A DNA stretch of 64,000 nucleotides from an uncultured Eggerthellaceae bacterium. Its GTDB lineage: Bacteria; Actinomycetota; Coriobacteriia; Coriobacteriales; Eggerthellaceae. Positions 26,306 through 35,599 of the stretch are shown one piece after another. The DNA lies in assembly GCA_910589125.1 (NCBI GenBank), contig CAJURX010000004.1, positions 74,009 to 138,008 on the forward strand, read 5' to 3'. A program made the translations under genes and the position numbers. Within the stretch, counting starts at the first letter, position 1; the number at the start of each line of letters is the position of its first letter. Below the pieces are notes generated by a model that made no database searches, was not told the origin of the DNA, and saw nothing but the letters and a program-made list of their open reading frames with translations.

Positions 26306-27064
26306 CTAGTTCTTGACGACCAGCGTCACCTTCGCCGCAGCCTGTCCGACCTCTTGCAGCGAGTCCGGATCGTATGCAGAGAACGTGGCCGTTGCCGGAT
26401 ACACGCCAGCAGCCAGCGGCTGAGACAGCTTGATGGTCTCGATCGTGCTGTCGGGCTTGATGCCACCAGACTGATAGACCACCTCACCGTTGCTGTCCGT
26501 GGTGATGGTCACCTTGAGGACGTACTTGTTGGAAGGCACGTTCTCGATGAAGGCAGTGCCCGGGGCGGTGCCATTCTCGAATTCGATCTGGCTGGCAATG
26601 GAGATGTTCAGCATGCCCTCCTGCATCTGCCTGTTGCGCTCAGCTTCGATCTCCTCCAGGGTCTTGTAGGAAGCCTGACCCTCCTTCGCATCCGGATCAT
26701 AGAAGCCGCTGTTCGCATTGTTCACGAAGAAGAATGCGCACGCGATGACGATGACCACGACGACGATGGCGCCGATCAGGATGCGCAGGTTGCGCTTGCG
26801 CGTTGCGTCATCTCCGCCATTCCCGCCAGCCGGCTTCTTCTCAGGCTGACCTCCTGTGGGAGGGACCGGCGGAACAGCGCCGCCCATCGGCTGCTGCCGA
26901 GAAGCCTGCGGAGCGCCCTGCATCGGCATGCTGGGCCGCGGCTGCGGCTGAGGCTGCGGTTGTGGCGCGCGCTGGAACTGCTGCGGCTGAGGTGAGGGCA
27001 TATTCGAAGCGGGCCCCGGCGTGCCACCCTGCTGCGCTGGACCGTTCTGCATGTTTCCCGTCAT
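26306..27064 (-). CDS. Pro/Gln-rich single-pass membrane protein with C-terminal beta domain
   Basis: Function unknown. The 252-aa protein has a cytoplasmic tail (1-88) rich in Pro, Gln and Gly with repeated PQPQPQP, one transmembrane helix (about 93-114), and an extracytoplasmic region. Its last 90 residues form a probable beta domain with a YVLKVTI, YQSGGIKPDSTIETIKLSQ and LAAGVYPATATFSAYD pattern. The same pattern ends the protein at 30131-31300, so the two are likely paralogues. ATG with AAGGAAG. First gene of the unit with the glycosyltransferase and TauE. Confidence 0.82.
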   Translation of the reverse strand: MTGNMQNGPAQQGGTPGPASNMPSPQPQQFQRAPQPQPQPQPRPSMPMQGAPQASRQQPMGGAVPPVPPTGGQPEKKPAGGNGGDDATRKRNLRILIGAIVVVVIVIACAFFFVNNANSGFYDPDAKEGQASYKTLEEIEAERNRQMQEGMLNISIASQIEFENGTAPGTAFIENVPSNKYVLKVTITTDSNGEVVYQSGGIKPDSTIETIKLSQPLAAGVYPATATFSAYDPDSLQEVGQAAAKVTLVVKN

Positions 27065-27205
27065 GTTCGCTTCCTTGCTTTTCTGAACCCGAGATGCACA
27101 AAGTGCACAATTAGCTGTGAGTATATTAATGGTTCAGGTATCGTTTGTAAAAAGCTTTTGGGAAACTCTTCGCAAATAGTCCAGCATCGGCATGAGGAGG
27201 AGCAC
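27065..27205. promoter_or_regulatory. Divergent promoter region with TGCAC-AAA-GTGCA palindrome
   Basis: AT-rich for this genome. It contains the palindrome TGCACAAAGTGCA (27095-27107) and overlapping -10-like sequences on both strands (TATATT at 27122-27127 plus strand; TATACT on the minus strand, 27120-27125). It probably drives the LytS-type gene and the opposite membrane-protein operon. Confidence 0.35.
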
Positions 27206-28552
27206 ATGCGGACATTCGATAAGAAGAAGCGACTGCGCCATATGATGCCGCGCCCGCTGTCCTTGGAGATGCTCGCTGGCCTCGTGGCGCTCATCGCCGC
27301 CGGCACGCTGATCTGGACGATCTTCGGGTCCCCCATGTCGGTGCCCATCATCCTGTGCTCTGGCCTGATCTTCACCATCAGCGTCGCCATCATCATCCGC
27401 CTGCTGCTGGACCCTGACTCCATCCGCGCCCGCCAGACGGATGCCATGCTTCGCCTGTCCAGCAAGATGGTGGACCTCACTAGCGAGGGCCTTGACCAGA
27501 AGGCGGCCCAGCAGATATGCGAGTTCCTGCTCTCCAGCACGCAGGCCATCGCCGTTGCCATCACCGACCGCAAGATCATCCTCGGCTACGCAGGCTACAT
27601 GGAAGCGGAGAATCCCTCAGGCGCACGGATCCGCACGCACGCCACGCACAAGGTCATCGACGAAGGCCAGCCCCGCGTGATCTACACGCGCGAGGACATC
27701 GGCTTCCCAGAGGGTTCCAAGATGATCGAGTCGGCCATCATCATCCCGCTCACGGTGGGCCGTGACATCTTCGGCACCCTCAAGTTCTACTACCGCAGCT
27801 CGCGCAAGATCACCGAGACGCAGAAATCCATCGCGCAGGGCTTCGGCACGCTGCTCTCCACGCAGATCGCAGCAGCGGAGCTGGAAGAGCAGCGCGAGCT
27901 GGCCACCTCCATGGAGCTCAAGATGCTCCAAAGCCAGATCAACCCGCACTTCCTCTTCAACACCATCAACACCATCGCATCCTTCATCCGCACCGACCCC
28001 GCGAAGGCGCGCATCCTCCTGCGCGAGTTCGCCGTGTTCTACCGGTCCACCCTTGAGAATGCGCAGGACCGCATCCCGCTGCAGCGGGAGCTGGAGCAGA
28101 CCCAGCGCTACTTCACCTTCGAGGTGGCGCGCTTCGGCGAGGATCGGCTGTCGATGATCGTGGACCTGGGCAGTGCAGCTGACCTGATCCAAGAGATGCT
28201 CGTCCCGCCCTTCCTCCTCCAGCCGCTGGTGGAGAATGCCGTCAAGCACGCCATGCCCGCAACGGGCCTGCTCACCGTGCGGATAACCGGCAGCATCGAA
28301 GGTGCAGATGTGCTGGTGAACGTGGCGGATGATGGCGTGGGCATGGATGAGGCCGCGCGCCAGGGCATCCTTCATCCGAAGTCGGAGACCGGTTTGGGGA
28401 TAGCGGTCAAGAACGTGCATGACCGCATGCACGGGTTCTATGGCGAACGCGCCTCCATGACCGTGGAATCCGCCCCGCATGAGGGGACCACCATCACGCT
28501 GCGCTTCCCCAATGAGGCCACGAGCACGCCTAGCGAGGCCATCGTCGTCTGA
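27206..28552 (+). CDS. LytS-type sensor histidine kinase
   Basis: Sensor kinase of 448 aa. Two short membrane helices (about 23-42 and 45-68) are followed by a GAF-like domain (95-222) and the His_kinase domain with His248 in LQSQINPHFLFNTINTI. The HATPase has LQPLVENAVKHA, VADDGVGM and GLGIAVKNVHDRM. The start is the ATG preceded by GAGGAGG; a TTG 48 nt upstream is rejected. LytS kinases usually phosphorylate an adjacent LytTR regulator and respond to envelope, sugar or nucleotide signals. No such regulator lies in this window, so it is an orphan here. It is convergent with purB. Confidence 0.9.
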   Translation: MRTFDKKKRLRHMMPRPLSLEMLAGLVALIAAGTLIWTIFGSPMSVPIILCSGLIFTISVAIIIRLLLDPDSIRARQTDAMLRLSSKMVDLTSEGLDQKAAQQICEFLLSSTQAIAVAITDRKIILGYAGYMEAENPSGARIRTHATHKVIDEGQPRVIYTREDIGFPEGSKMIESAIIIPLTVGRDIFGTLKFYYRSSRKITETQKSIAQGFGTLLSTQIAAAELEEQRELATSMELKMLQSQINPHFLFNTINTIASFIRTDPAKARILLREFAVFYRSTLENAQDRIPLQRELEQTQRYFTFEVARFGEDRLSMIVDLGSAADLIQEMLVPPFLLQPLVENAVKHAMPATGLLTVRITGSIEGADVLVNVADDGVGMDEAARQGILHPKSETGLGIAVKNVHDRMHGFYGERASMTVESAPHEGTTITLRFPNEATSTPSEAIVV

Positions 28553-28654
28553 TTGGGCGCACGGCCCACGTGGCAGCAGCGCCTGACGCAAACACTCCCC
28601 GGCAAGCCCTCCCCGAACCCAAGAGCCTTCCGAGAGCCGTATGGCTTAGAGCTC

Positions 28655-30019
28655 CTAGAACTCCAGCGGCTCCAAGCGATCGAACACGATGTTGGTGCGC
28701 GTCAAGAATGCCTGCGGATCGAAGATGGCATCCACCTGCTCGGTCGTGACCGCACCAGCAGCCATGAGCTCCTGCACCTTCTCATCGGCCAGCACGCGCT
28801 CCTTGAAGGTAGGGCCATCCACAGCGTCTTGGATGTCCTCCCATACCTGCATGGCATTGCGCTGCACCACCACATACGCATCCTCGCGCGTCATGCCCGC
28901 TTCCACCAATGCCAAGAGCATCTTGCTCGAGAAGATGAGCCCGCGCGTGCGCCACAGGTTATGCTCCATCTTCGCCGGGTAGACCTGCAGGCCGTCGAGC
29001 ATCCACTGCATCTTCGCGAACATGTAATCCAGGGCGATGAAGCTATCCGCGAGCGCGATGCGCTCAGCGCTCGAGTGGGAGATGTCGCGCTCATACCAAA
29101 GAGCCACGTCATCGAAGGCCACCTGCGCATTCGCCTTGACGATGCGAGCCATCCCGCAGACGCGCTCTGCCGTGATGGGGTTGCGCTTGTGCGGCATGGC
29201 GGAGGACCCCTTCTGCCCCTTCGTGAACGGCTCCTCAGCCTCGATCACGTCGGACTGCTGGAGCAGACGGACCTGCATGGCGATGCTCTCGAGCGTTGAC
29301 GCCGTCACCGCAAGGGCTGCAGCGACCTGCGCATGGCGGTCGCGGGCGAGGACCTGCGTTGACAGCGGATCAGGGGTGAGCCCCAGCTTCTCGCAAACGT
29401 ACTGTTCCACGAACGGATCGATGCTGGAATACGTGCCCACCGCACCGGATATGGCACCGACAGCTGCCACCTCGCGAGCCTGCTCGAGGCGCACGAGGCA
29501 CCGATGGAGCGCCCAGGCCCAGCTGCCGAACTTCATGCCGAAGGTCATGGACTCCGCGTGGATGCCATGGGTGCGGCCCACGCAGAGGGTGTCGCGCAGC
29601 TCGAAGGCGCGGCGCTTGCACGTGGCCCCCAGCGCGCGCACATCCTGGATGATGATGTCCAGCGCCTGCGTGATCTGATACGACAGCGCGGTGTCGCCCA
29701 GGTCAGAAGAGGTCATGCCGAAATGCACCCAGCGACTCGGCTTCTCCTGGCCCTCGGGGATATCCGCATCTATGTTCTCAGCCATGTTCGTGGTGAATGC
29801 GATCACGTCATGGTTGGTGGTCTTCTCTATCTCGGAGATGCGCGCCGCATCCGCTGCCGCATGATCGCGGATCCACTGCGCCTCCTCAGCCGTGATCCCG
29901 ATCGCGCCGAGCTCGGCTTGCGCCTCGCATGCCAGCACCTCTATCTCGCGCCAGATGTCGAACTTGTTCTGGAAGTCCCAGATGTGGCCCATCTCAGGGC
30001 GCGTATAACGGTCGATCAT
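28655..30019 (-). CDS. purB: Adenylosuccinate lyase
   Basis: Catalyses two purine steps: SAICAR to AICAR plus fumarate, and adenylosuccinate to AMP plus fumarate. The 454-aa protein has the fumarase-superfamily signature GSSAMPHKRNPITAE, the catalytic His region GRTHGIHAE, TTNHDVIAF and HFGMTSSDLGDTALS. The length is normal. ATG with GGGGGAGGAAGGG. A -10-like TACAAT lies at 30052-30057 on the minus strand, giving it its own promoter. It complements purL, purC, purD and purA elsewhere in the window. Confidence 0.97.
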   Translation of the reverse strand: MIDRYTRPEMGHIWDFQNKFDIWREIEVLACEAQAELGAIGITAEEAQWIRDHAAADAARISEIEKTTNHDVIAFTTNMAENIDADIPEGQEKPSRWVHFGMTSSDLGDTALSYQITQALDIIIQDVRALGATCKRRAFELRDTLCVGRTHGIHAESMTFGMKFGSWAWALHRCLVRLEQAREVAAVGAISGAVGTYSSIDPFVEQYVCEKLGLTPDPLSTQVLARDRHAQVAAALAVTASTLESIAMQVRLLQQSDVIEAEEPFTKGQKGSSAMPHKRNPITAERVCGMARIVKANAQVAFDDVALWYERDISHSSAERIALADSFIALDYMFAKMQWMLDGLQVYPAKMEHNLWRTRGLIFSSKMLLALVEAGMTREDAYVVVQRNAMQVWEDIQDAVDGPTFKERVLADEKVQELMAAGAVTTEQVDAIFDPQAFLTRTNIVFDRLEPLEF

Positions 30020-30130
30020 GAAGACCCTTCCTCCCCCGCGTGAACGGCTTCATTGTACTGGATTTCCCTACGCGCGAGCGCTGTCCATCGCCTCACGTAG
30101 AGCGAGCATGCCCTCTCAAGCGGCACTCGA

Positions 30131-31300
30131 TCAATACACGCGGATGATGCAGTCCTCGTCGCTATCGGTGGTGTCCATGTAGCGCCATCCATCACCGAAT
30201 GCCGTGTACCGCACCGTGACCGAATGCTCACCGGTAGGCAGGGGCTCAGCGAGCGTGATGTAGTCCAGCGTCATGCCGGGTGCTATGCGCGGAGACTCAT
30301 AGAGCGTGTCCCCTGTCTCATTCGAGATGACGGAGAACCGCATGTCTCCCGTATTCGCTGGCACATTCGAGAACGCGATGAACCCATAGGGAGAATCATC
30401 CTTGCAAGCGATCGTCGATGAGAATTTGGTCCAGTAGCTACCTTCTTCGATATCCGTATCGTAGAAATCCGCGGCCATGTCTTCGGTCAGCACCGAAGAG
30501 GGGCCCTCGCGCACGATCGACCCCATGGCTCCCTCCGTGTCTTCGAGCGTCATGACGTCCACGATCGTCCAGTCAGGATGTTCGGCCTTGGCATCCCATC
30601 CGAGCACCACATCCAGCTTCCCCTCATGAGCCACGCCGTCCACCATGCGCACGAGTGCGATCTGGGCATCCTCTTCACCTCGGTCGAACTCGTTGCTCAC
30701 GATGGTGGCCTCGGTGTCCACGCCGAAGAAGCCAGCAACGCTCAAGGGGTTGGCGAACGTGAACGTACCCTTGCTCTCATCGGCCTTCGCCATGATGTCG
30801 GGCAGATGCGCCAGGAGCGCCTCGTCAGGGATCTTGGCGATGGGTGCGTAGCTCTCCTTTGCGAGATCCGCCTGATCGACCACCCAAGCACCATCTTCCT
30901 TCTTGCAGTGAACGGTGAATCCATCCGAGAGCCCATACGCGCCGTTCTCTGCGTCCACCGTAACGGCAGCAGTCGCATCAGATGCGAAGAACCCGCGCTT
31001 GAGCTCATCGACCTGAACAGCCACCGCGGTGAAGCCGCTCTGGTCACCCCAGGCGCTCGGTATGACGCGTTCGGTGATGAGAGCGCTCTCGGCCATGGAG
31101 GCCTCTATCCCCTCCTTGGCGGCAGCGTCTTCGGCACCGTTCACCAATACGAGCACGACGGCGATGATGACCACCGCAACCGCGATGCCCAAGCCGATGA
31201 AGAGGGGCTTGCGATCCTTCTTCTGAGGCTGGGCCTCTGGATCCTGCGCATCCTCTTCCACATGCGGCGTTCCTTCGGGGTGCAGTGTCTCGTCAGCCAT
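30131..31300 (-). CDS. Single-pass membrane protein with paralogous C-terminal beta domain
   Basis: Function unknown. From the ATG with GGAGGC Shine-Dalgarno the protein is 389 aa: an acidic cytoplasmic tail (1-28), one membrane helix (PLFIGLGIAVAVVIIAVVLVLV, about 32-53), then about 330 extracytoplasmic residues. The C-terminal pattern MRFSVISNETGDTLYESPRI, YITLAEPLPTGEHSVTVRYTAF parallels the protein at 26306-27064. Ends with no anchor. It is preceded by the Ser/Thr kinase gene (128 bp) and followed by purB with its own promoter. Confidence 0.82.
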   Translation of the reverse strand: MADETLHPEGTPHVEEDAQDPEAQPQKKDRKPLFIGLGIAVAVVIIAVVLVLVNGAEDAAAKEGIEASMAESALITERVIPSAWGDQSGFTAVAVQVDELKRGFFASDATAAVTVDAENGAYGLSDGFTVHCKKEDGAWVVDQADLAKESYAPIAKIPDEALLAHLPDIMAKADESKGTFTFANPLSVAGFFGVDTEATIVSNEFDRGEEDAQIALVRMVDGVAHEGKLDVVLGWDAKAEHPDWTIVDVMTLEDTEGAMGSIVREGPSSVLTEDMAADFYDTDIEEGSYWTKFSSTIACKDDSPYGFIAFSNVPANTGDMRFSVISNETGDTLYESPRIAPGMTLDYITLAEPLPTGEHSVTVRYTAFGDGWRYMDTTDSDEDCIIRVY

Positions 31301-31428
31301 GCTTGCCTCCGTCCCTGCCTTCCGGCCACGTTGCCGTGATGACATCAGCATACCAGCGAATGGTGCCAGTCCACCCCGCGACATGCGCATCCTCGCTCAG
31401 ACAGGAGAGGCCCTGCGCGCCTGCGCCG

Positions 31429-34356
31429 CTACCATTCTCCTTCAGCCATGCGAACGCGATCGGTCACATTCGCAACGGCGAGGCCGATGCCCAACACGAC
31501 GGGAACGATGACCCCGACGATGGTGATGGGCAGGAACGTGGCCACGGCGCTCATGAGCGATGGCACGACCAGCATCCCGCAGACCAAGAGCGCGCCGCAC
31601 GCAACGGACCCCATGATGTCGAATGCCTTGGAGCCCTTCACGCAGAAGAGCGAATATGCACCTGCGCCCAGCACCCAAGAAGCTGCAACGCTCCAAGTGA
31701 CCCCATTCGCCAGGACCTCTATCAGGCCATTCGTGATGGATGCCCCCGCGATGACGGGATTCACTGCCACGATGAAGTTCGAGAGCACCTCCCAGTTCTC
31801 AAGGCTTCCCGAGCCCAGCGCAGCGAACACGATGGCGCTCACGACAGAAGCGCCAGCTGCTGCCAGCGCATCGCGCACATCCAGCACCGCCCCCGCCACG
31901 ACGGGGACCACCGCTGCGAACCCGACGGATCCGAGCAACGGCTGCATCATCACGAGCGTGCATGCCGCATCGCTCTGCCGTCCGAAGAACCACCACCATG
32001 CGCCCATACCGAGGACCAAGAGCAGCGCTGCCGTCCAGGCTTGGCTGACCATCAGCGACACACCGAACGCCGCATACACGACGATGAACCCGATCTTCGG
32101 CTTGATGAATGCGACGGCGGCGAAAGCGAGCATGACCACCCACGCCGCGATGGGCAGCGTGGAGAATAGGCCGAACGTGGTGTCCTGCATGCCATTCTGT
32201 CCGCCATCGAACACGACGCGGAAGTTCAAGAGCGCCACCACGGCGATCATGAGCGCAGACGCTGTCGCGAAGGCGCGCATGACGAATCCCGCGCCCTGCT
32301 CTCCCAGCCTATCGATCAAAGGGACGCGGGGCTGCTTCGGCTGACGCGGCTCCCGCTCTTCGCGAGCGGCGCGCGCCTCGCGCTCTTGGCCAGCATCCCG
32401 TCCAGGTCGCTTCGGCTCATCAGCGCCCAGACCAGCGCCCCGGTCGACACCAGCACCAGAGGAAGCCTTCGAAGCACCCTCCGCACGCTCGTCTGCGCTG
32501 GGACCAACAGCCCGCTTGAGCAAGCCTCCGAAGAGGCCGCCCTTCGCAGGGACCTCGTCCGCCTCAGCTGACGCAGTGCTCTCCATGACCGGAGACACAG
32601 CCACGGCACGTCCGAGCTGCTTGCCGCCCTCCTTCGCATTCGCGAGCATCGGGGCCAGCTCTCGTGCGAACTCCGCCACCGTCTCATAGCGCCCATCCGC
32701 ATCAGGCGAGAGCGCCGTGAACATGACGTCGTCCATCTTCTCATCCATGTCATCCCAGCAGCGCGATGGCAAGATGATCTCAGCATCTTCGATGGCTATC
32801 TCAGCATCTGCCAGCGTCTTCGCTCGGAAGGGGTTGGACCCGGTCAGCATCTCGTAGGTGAGCGACGCGAGCGCCCACTCATCCGTGCGCACATCCAGCG
32901 GTTGCCGACGCATCTGCTCAAGCGGCATGTATCCGATCGTGCCACCGCCGGTCTTGCCCTGCCCGCTGCCATCCATGAGGGTGGACAGACCGAAGTCCGT
33001 CACCTTGACCACACCCTCTTTGTTGATGATCACGTTCTCCGGCTTGATATCCAGATGCAGCACGTTCGCCTTATGTGCCACCTGGAGCGCGTGCGAAACG
33101 CTCAGGAACACCGCCGTGATCATGTCCAGCGTGACATCATCGCCCAAGTCGCGGATCAAGCGCGCGAGCGTCTTGCCCTCCACGTACTCCATGATGACGT
33201 ACGCCATGTCACCTTCGACGACGCAGTCATACACGGTGACGATGTTCGCATCGTTCAGATGCGCCGCCGTGCGCGCCTCCTCCAACCCCGGCACCGTCCC
33301 AAGCTGGGAGAGCTCTTCGGGGGTCAGGGCTGCGCTCTGGGCATCAGAGGCACCCACCGCGCGAGCGCGCGATACCCCTCGAGCGCGCAAGGCCTGCTCA
33401 TGGCGCTGCTTCGCCTCTGCGCGTTCCTGCCACTGCTGGACGGCAGCGATGCTCGGTCGCTGCGACGAGGCATCGAATCCCAGCTCGTTCACACCGCCGA
33501 GCGCGAGATTGCGATGGTAATCCCCCGCAGCCGGACCGCCGCCCCTCCATCGGGCGGCCTCATCCTCATCCATGGCATCCAAGAATGACGGACGCATCTG
33601 CCCTGCCGCGCCACGAAGGTCAGGGATGCCACCAAGCCCCGCCAGGGCCGCGTCGCGCGTCTCCCCGTCGACATCCTCGGGCTCATCCAACAGCGCAGCC
33701 ATATCAAGGCTGATGCTCACGGCATCCGAATCCACGCCCTTGATCTTGGTCTGCCCGGCACCCTTGATGGCACCAGGGAGCATGTCAGCCAATACTGGGA
33801 TGTCGCGCGGTGCCGTGATGAGCTCATGGGGCTCTTCGGTGGGCTGCGTTGCAGCATCCTCCGCTTCAGGGACTGGTGAGCGCATTGCCGTGCGGGCCTC
33901 GGGCACCGCTCGGCTGGCAGGAACGGCACGTCCTGCACGCCCGCGAGCAAGCCGCTCCTCGCGCTTGCTCAGAAAGCTCGGCTCGCTGGGAAGCGCACCA
34001 CCCCGAGCGCCCTCCGCCGCACCGAAGGATGCGACGGGCTTCCGGTTCGCCTTGCCGTAGACGCTGCGCACAGAACCCTTGCGGATGCGCGCGGCCGTAG
34101 AGCCGCCAGCATAGATCACGCGCGAACTGCCGATGGGGATGGAGGGCGCATCCAGGCCAGATGCCGGGTCTATCTGCTTGAGCAGCGCCGCCGTGCGCTT
34201 GGCCGCATCCACATCAGCCCGCGTGATGCGGATGCACTTGATGGCAACATCGCGCTTCAGGTGCGTGTCGAAGGCGTGCTGGACCGTGGCATACCCGCCT
34301 GAGCCGGCTTTGCCGATGATCCGATACCTATCGAGTATGAGCTCGCGCTCAAGCAT
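31429..34356 (-). CDS. Membrane Ser/Thr protein kinase with a large N-lobe insertion
   Basis: Protein of 975 aa. The PknB-like kinase begins at once: glycine loop GKAGSGGYATV and Lys40 in VAIKCI. About 300 low-complexity residues (roughly 50-350) then interrupt the N-lobe before the alpha-C segment PGLEEARTAAHLNDANIVTVYD. The catalytic loop is HLDIKPEN (434-440; HLD instead of HRD), DFG at 454-456, and APE-like YMPLEQM. A linker rich in Ala/Glu/Arg follows, then six to eight hydrophobic helices from about 690 to 960. The start codon has AAGGAAGG about 13 nt upstream. The kinase domain should be cytoplasmic; substrates are unknown. tRNA-Leu and its terminator lie upstream. Confidence 0.9.
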   Translation of the reverse strand: MLERELILDRYRIIGKAGSGGYATVQHAFDTHLKRDVAIKCIRITRADVDAAKRTAALLKQIDPASGLDAPSIPIGSSRVIYAGGSTAARIRKGSVRSVYGKANRKPVASFGAAEGARGGALPSEPSFLSKREERLARGRAGRAVPASRAVPEARTAMRSPVPEAEDAATQPTEEPHELITAPRDIPVLADMLPGAIKGAGQTKIKGVDSDAVSISLDMAALLDEPEDVDGETRDAALAGLGGIPDLRGAAGQMRPSFLDAMDEDEAARWRGGGPAAGDYHRNLALGGVNELGFDASSQRPSIAAVQQWQERAEAKQRHEQALRARGVSRARAVGASDAQSAALTPEELSQLGTVPGLEEARTAAHLNDANIVTVYDCVVEGDMAYVIMEYVEGKTLARLIRDLGDDVTLDMITAVFLSVSHALQVAHKANVLHLDIKPENVIINKEGVVKVTDFGLSTLMDGSGQGKTGGGTIGYMPLEQMRRQPLDVRTDEWALASLTYEMLTGSNPFRAKTLADAEIAIEDAEIILPSRCWDDMDEKMDDVMFTALSPDADGRYETVAEFARELAPMLANAKEGGKQLGRAVAVSPVMESTASAEADEVPAKGGLFGGLLKRAVGPSADERAEGASKASSGAGVDRGAGLGADEPKRPGRDAGQEREARAAREEREPRQPKQPRVPLIDRLGEQGAGFVMRAFATASALMIAVVALLNFRVVFDGGQNGMQDTTFGLFSTLPIAAWVVMLAFAAVAFIKPKIGFIVVYAAFGVSLMVSQAWTAALLLVLGMGAWWWFFGRQSDAACTLVMMQPLLGSVGFAAVVPVVAGAVLDVRDALAAAGASVVSAIVFAALGSGSLENWEVLSNFIVAVNPVIAGASITNGLIEVLANGVTWSVAASWVLGAGAYSLFCVKGSKAFDIMGSVACGALLVCGMLVVPSLMSAVATFLPITIVGVIVPVVLGIGLAVANVTDRVRMAEGEW

Positions 34357-34400
34357 CCGATACGCGCAGCCTTCCTTGCCGTCCGTGGCCCCAAGATAGC

Positions 34401-34424
34401 AAAAAAGCCGCTTTCGCGGCTTTT
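34401..34424 (-). terminator. Intrinsic terminator of tRNA-Leu
   Basis: On the minus strand GCCGC-GAAA-GCGGC is followed by TTTTTT. It lies 8 bp beyond the tRNA 3-prime end. The plus-strand reading also ends in TTTT, so it may act in both directions. Confidence 0.85.
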
Positions 34425-34431
34425 AATCATA

Positions 34432-34518
34432 TGGTGCGGGTGAAAGGACTTGAACCTTCATGAGCCGGAGCTCACATGGACCTGAACCATGCGCGTCTGC
34501 CAATTCCGCCACACCCGC
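34432..34518 (-). tRNA. tRNA-Leu (anticodon CAG)
   Basis: 87-nt tRNA with a long variable arm. The 7-bp acceptor stem begins GCGGGTG, D-loop GGCGGAATTGGCAGAC, anticodon loop TTCAGGT, T-arm GGTTCAAGTCC, discriminator A and encoded CCA (34432-34434). Confidence 0.97.
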
Positions 34519-34535
34519 AGACATGAAGCCCTGAA

Positions 34536-34564
34536 ATGATAGCTGAGTCTACGACAACGCGCAA
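34536..34564 (-). promoter_or_regulatory. Promoter of tRNA-Leu
   Basis: TTGCGC (-35, 34559-34564), 17-bp spacer, TATCAT (-10, 34536-34541), ending 17 bp before the tRNA 5-prime end. Confidence 0.6.
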
Positions 34565-34657
34565 GGAGGAATCTCACATATCTTCGCCATGGCTCTGGCA
34601 CGACCCCTGCTGGGGACCATGCTGCTTCCATAGAACGGCAGATGCCACGCGCGAAGC

Positions 34658-35530
34658 CTACTGGTCGACCGTACGCGCCTTCGACATCTGACGATGATGC
34701 TCGGCTACGATGGACTCTGCCTGACGGCGTAGCTGCTCCTGCTGGCGGCGCTCGCTCAGGCGCTGGCGCTTCGCTGCACGCTCATGGCGCTCGACCACGC
34801 GACGAGCGTCCTCCTTCACCCATGCGCTGCTGGTCCCGTTGCGGCTTCTGAGCTCTTCGCCGACGCGGTCGAAGGATTCCTTCGTGGCAGCCGTTGCCTG
34901 CCGCGCTGACACAGTAGGCATCTTGCCCGTCTTCTGCTTCTCCAGTGCGCGAGCTTCGTTGCGCTGCCGCGGCTCGCGCGTCCGCGCCTGCTGTCGCGGA
35001 GCTGCACCCGCCGCCATCGGCGATGCCGAGCGAACGGGATGGGCGTCTGCGGGCATCGTGCCGACCTGAGGCGAGCGCAGACCCTCCACCTTGCCGAAGT
35101 CTATCGAATCAGGATTGTAGTCAGGCGACTCTGCCATATCAGCGTACGCTTGGCTCGCACGCTTCTGCGCTTCCTTGTTCTCACCGAATGGGATGGTGGG
35201 CTTGCCCTTGCGGCCCTTCGGCTTCTTCGCGCGGTCAGCATCCTTGGAGCGAACAGGCTCCGCTGCACTGGCGTGCGGCTCCACCGGCATCCCCGATGGG
35301 CTCAGCGCGCCGCGTGCTGCACCTCCGGGAACGCGTGAGCGCGGCATGCCCCCTGATAGCTGGCGCGCCAGATCGGCGCTGCGCTCCTGCTCCATCATCA
35401 TGAGCTTGTTGAGCTTGCTCACCTTCACGGATAGGACGGTCGTCCAGACTGCCATGACCACGATGGTGCCAGCCAAGATCATCACGCCGATGCTCGAGAG
35501 CGCGGCAGCATTTGAGAGCAACGATGACAC
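34658..35530 (-). CDS. N-terminally anchored basic membrane protein, unknown
   Basis: Not recognised. The 290-aa protein has a single hydrophobic helix at about 12-34 (IGVMILAGTIVVMAVWTTVLS), then a short coiled coil (KVSKLNKLMMMEQERSADLA) and a long Arg/Ala/Pro/Ser-rich, probably disordered cytoplasmic region. It ends in a basic helical part (RVVERHERAAKRQRLSERRQ). GTG start with AAAGG about 9 nt upstream. It is about 70 bp after the second TrkA-type gene on the same strand and may be the last gene of that operon. Confidence 0.75.
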   Translation of the reverse strand: MSSLLSNAAALSSIGVMILAGTIVVMAVWTTVLSVKVSKLNKLMMMEQERSADLARQLSGGMPRSRVPGGAARGALSPSGMPVEPHASAAEPVRSKDADRAKKPKGRKGKPTIPFGENKEAQKRASQAYADMAESPDYNPDSIDFGKVEGLRSPQVGTMPADAHPVRSASPMAAGAAPRQQARTREPRQRNEARALEKQKTGKMPTVSARQATAATKESFDRVGEELRSRNGTSSAWVKEDARRVVERHERAAKRQRLSERRQQEQLRRQAESIVAEHHRQMSKARTVDQ

Positions 35531-35599
35531 AGCTCAAGCCTTTCTCCGATGGGCTGCCATATCGCATCCCTACTGCATTGTAACGCTGCGACCGCCGCT

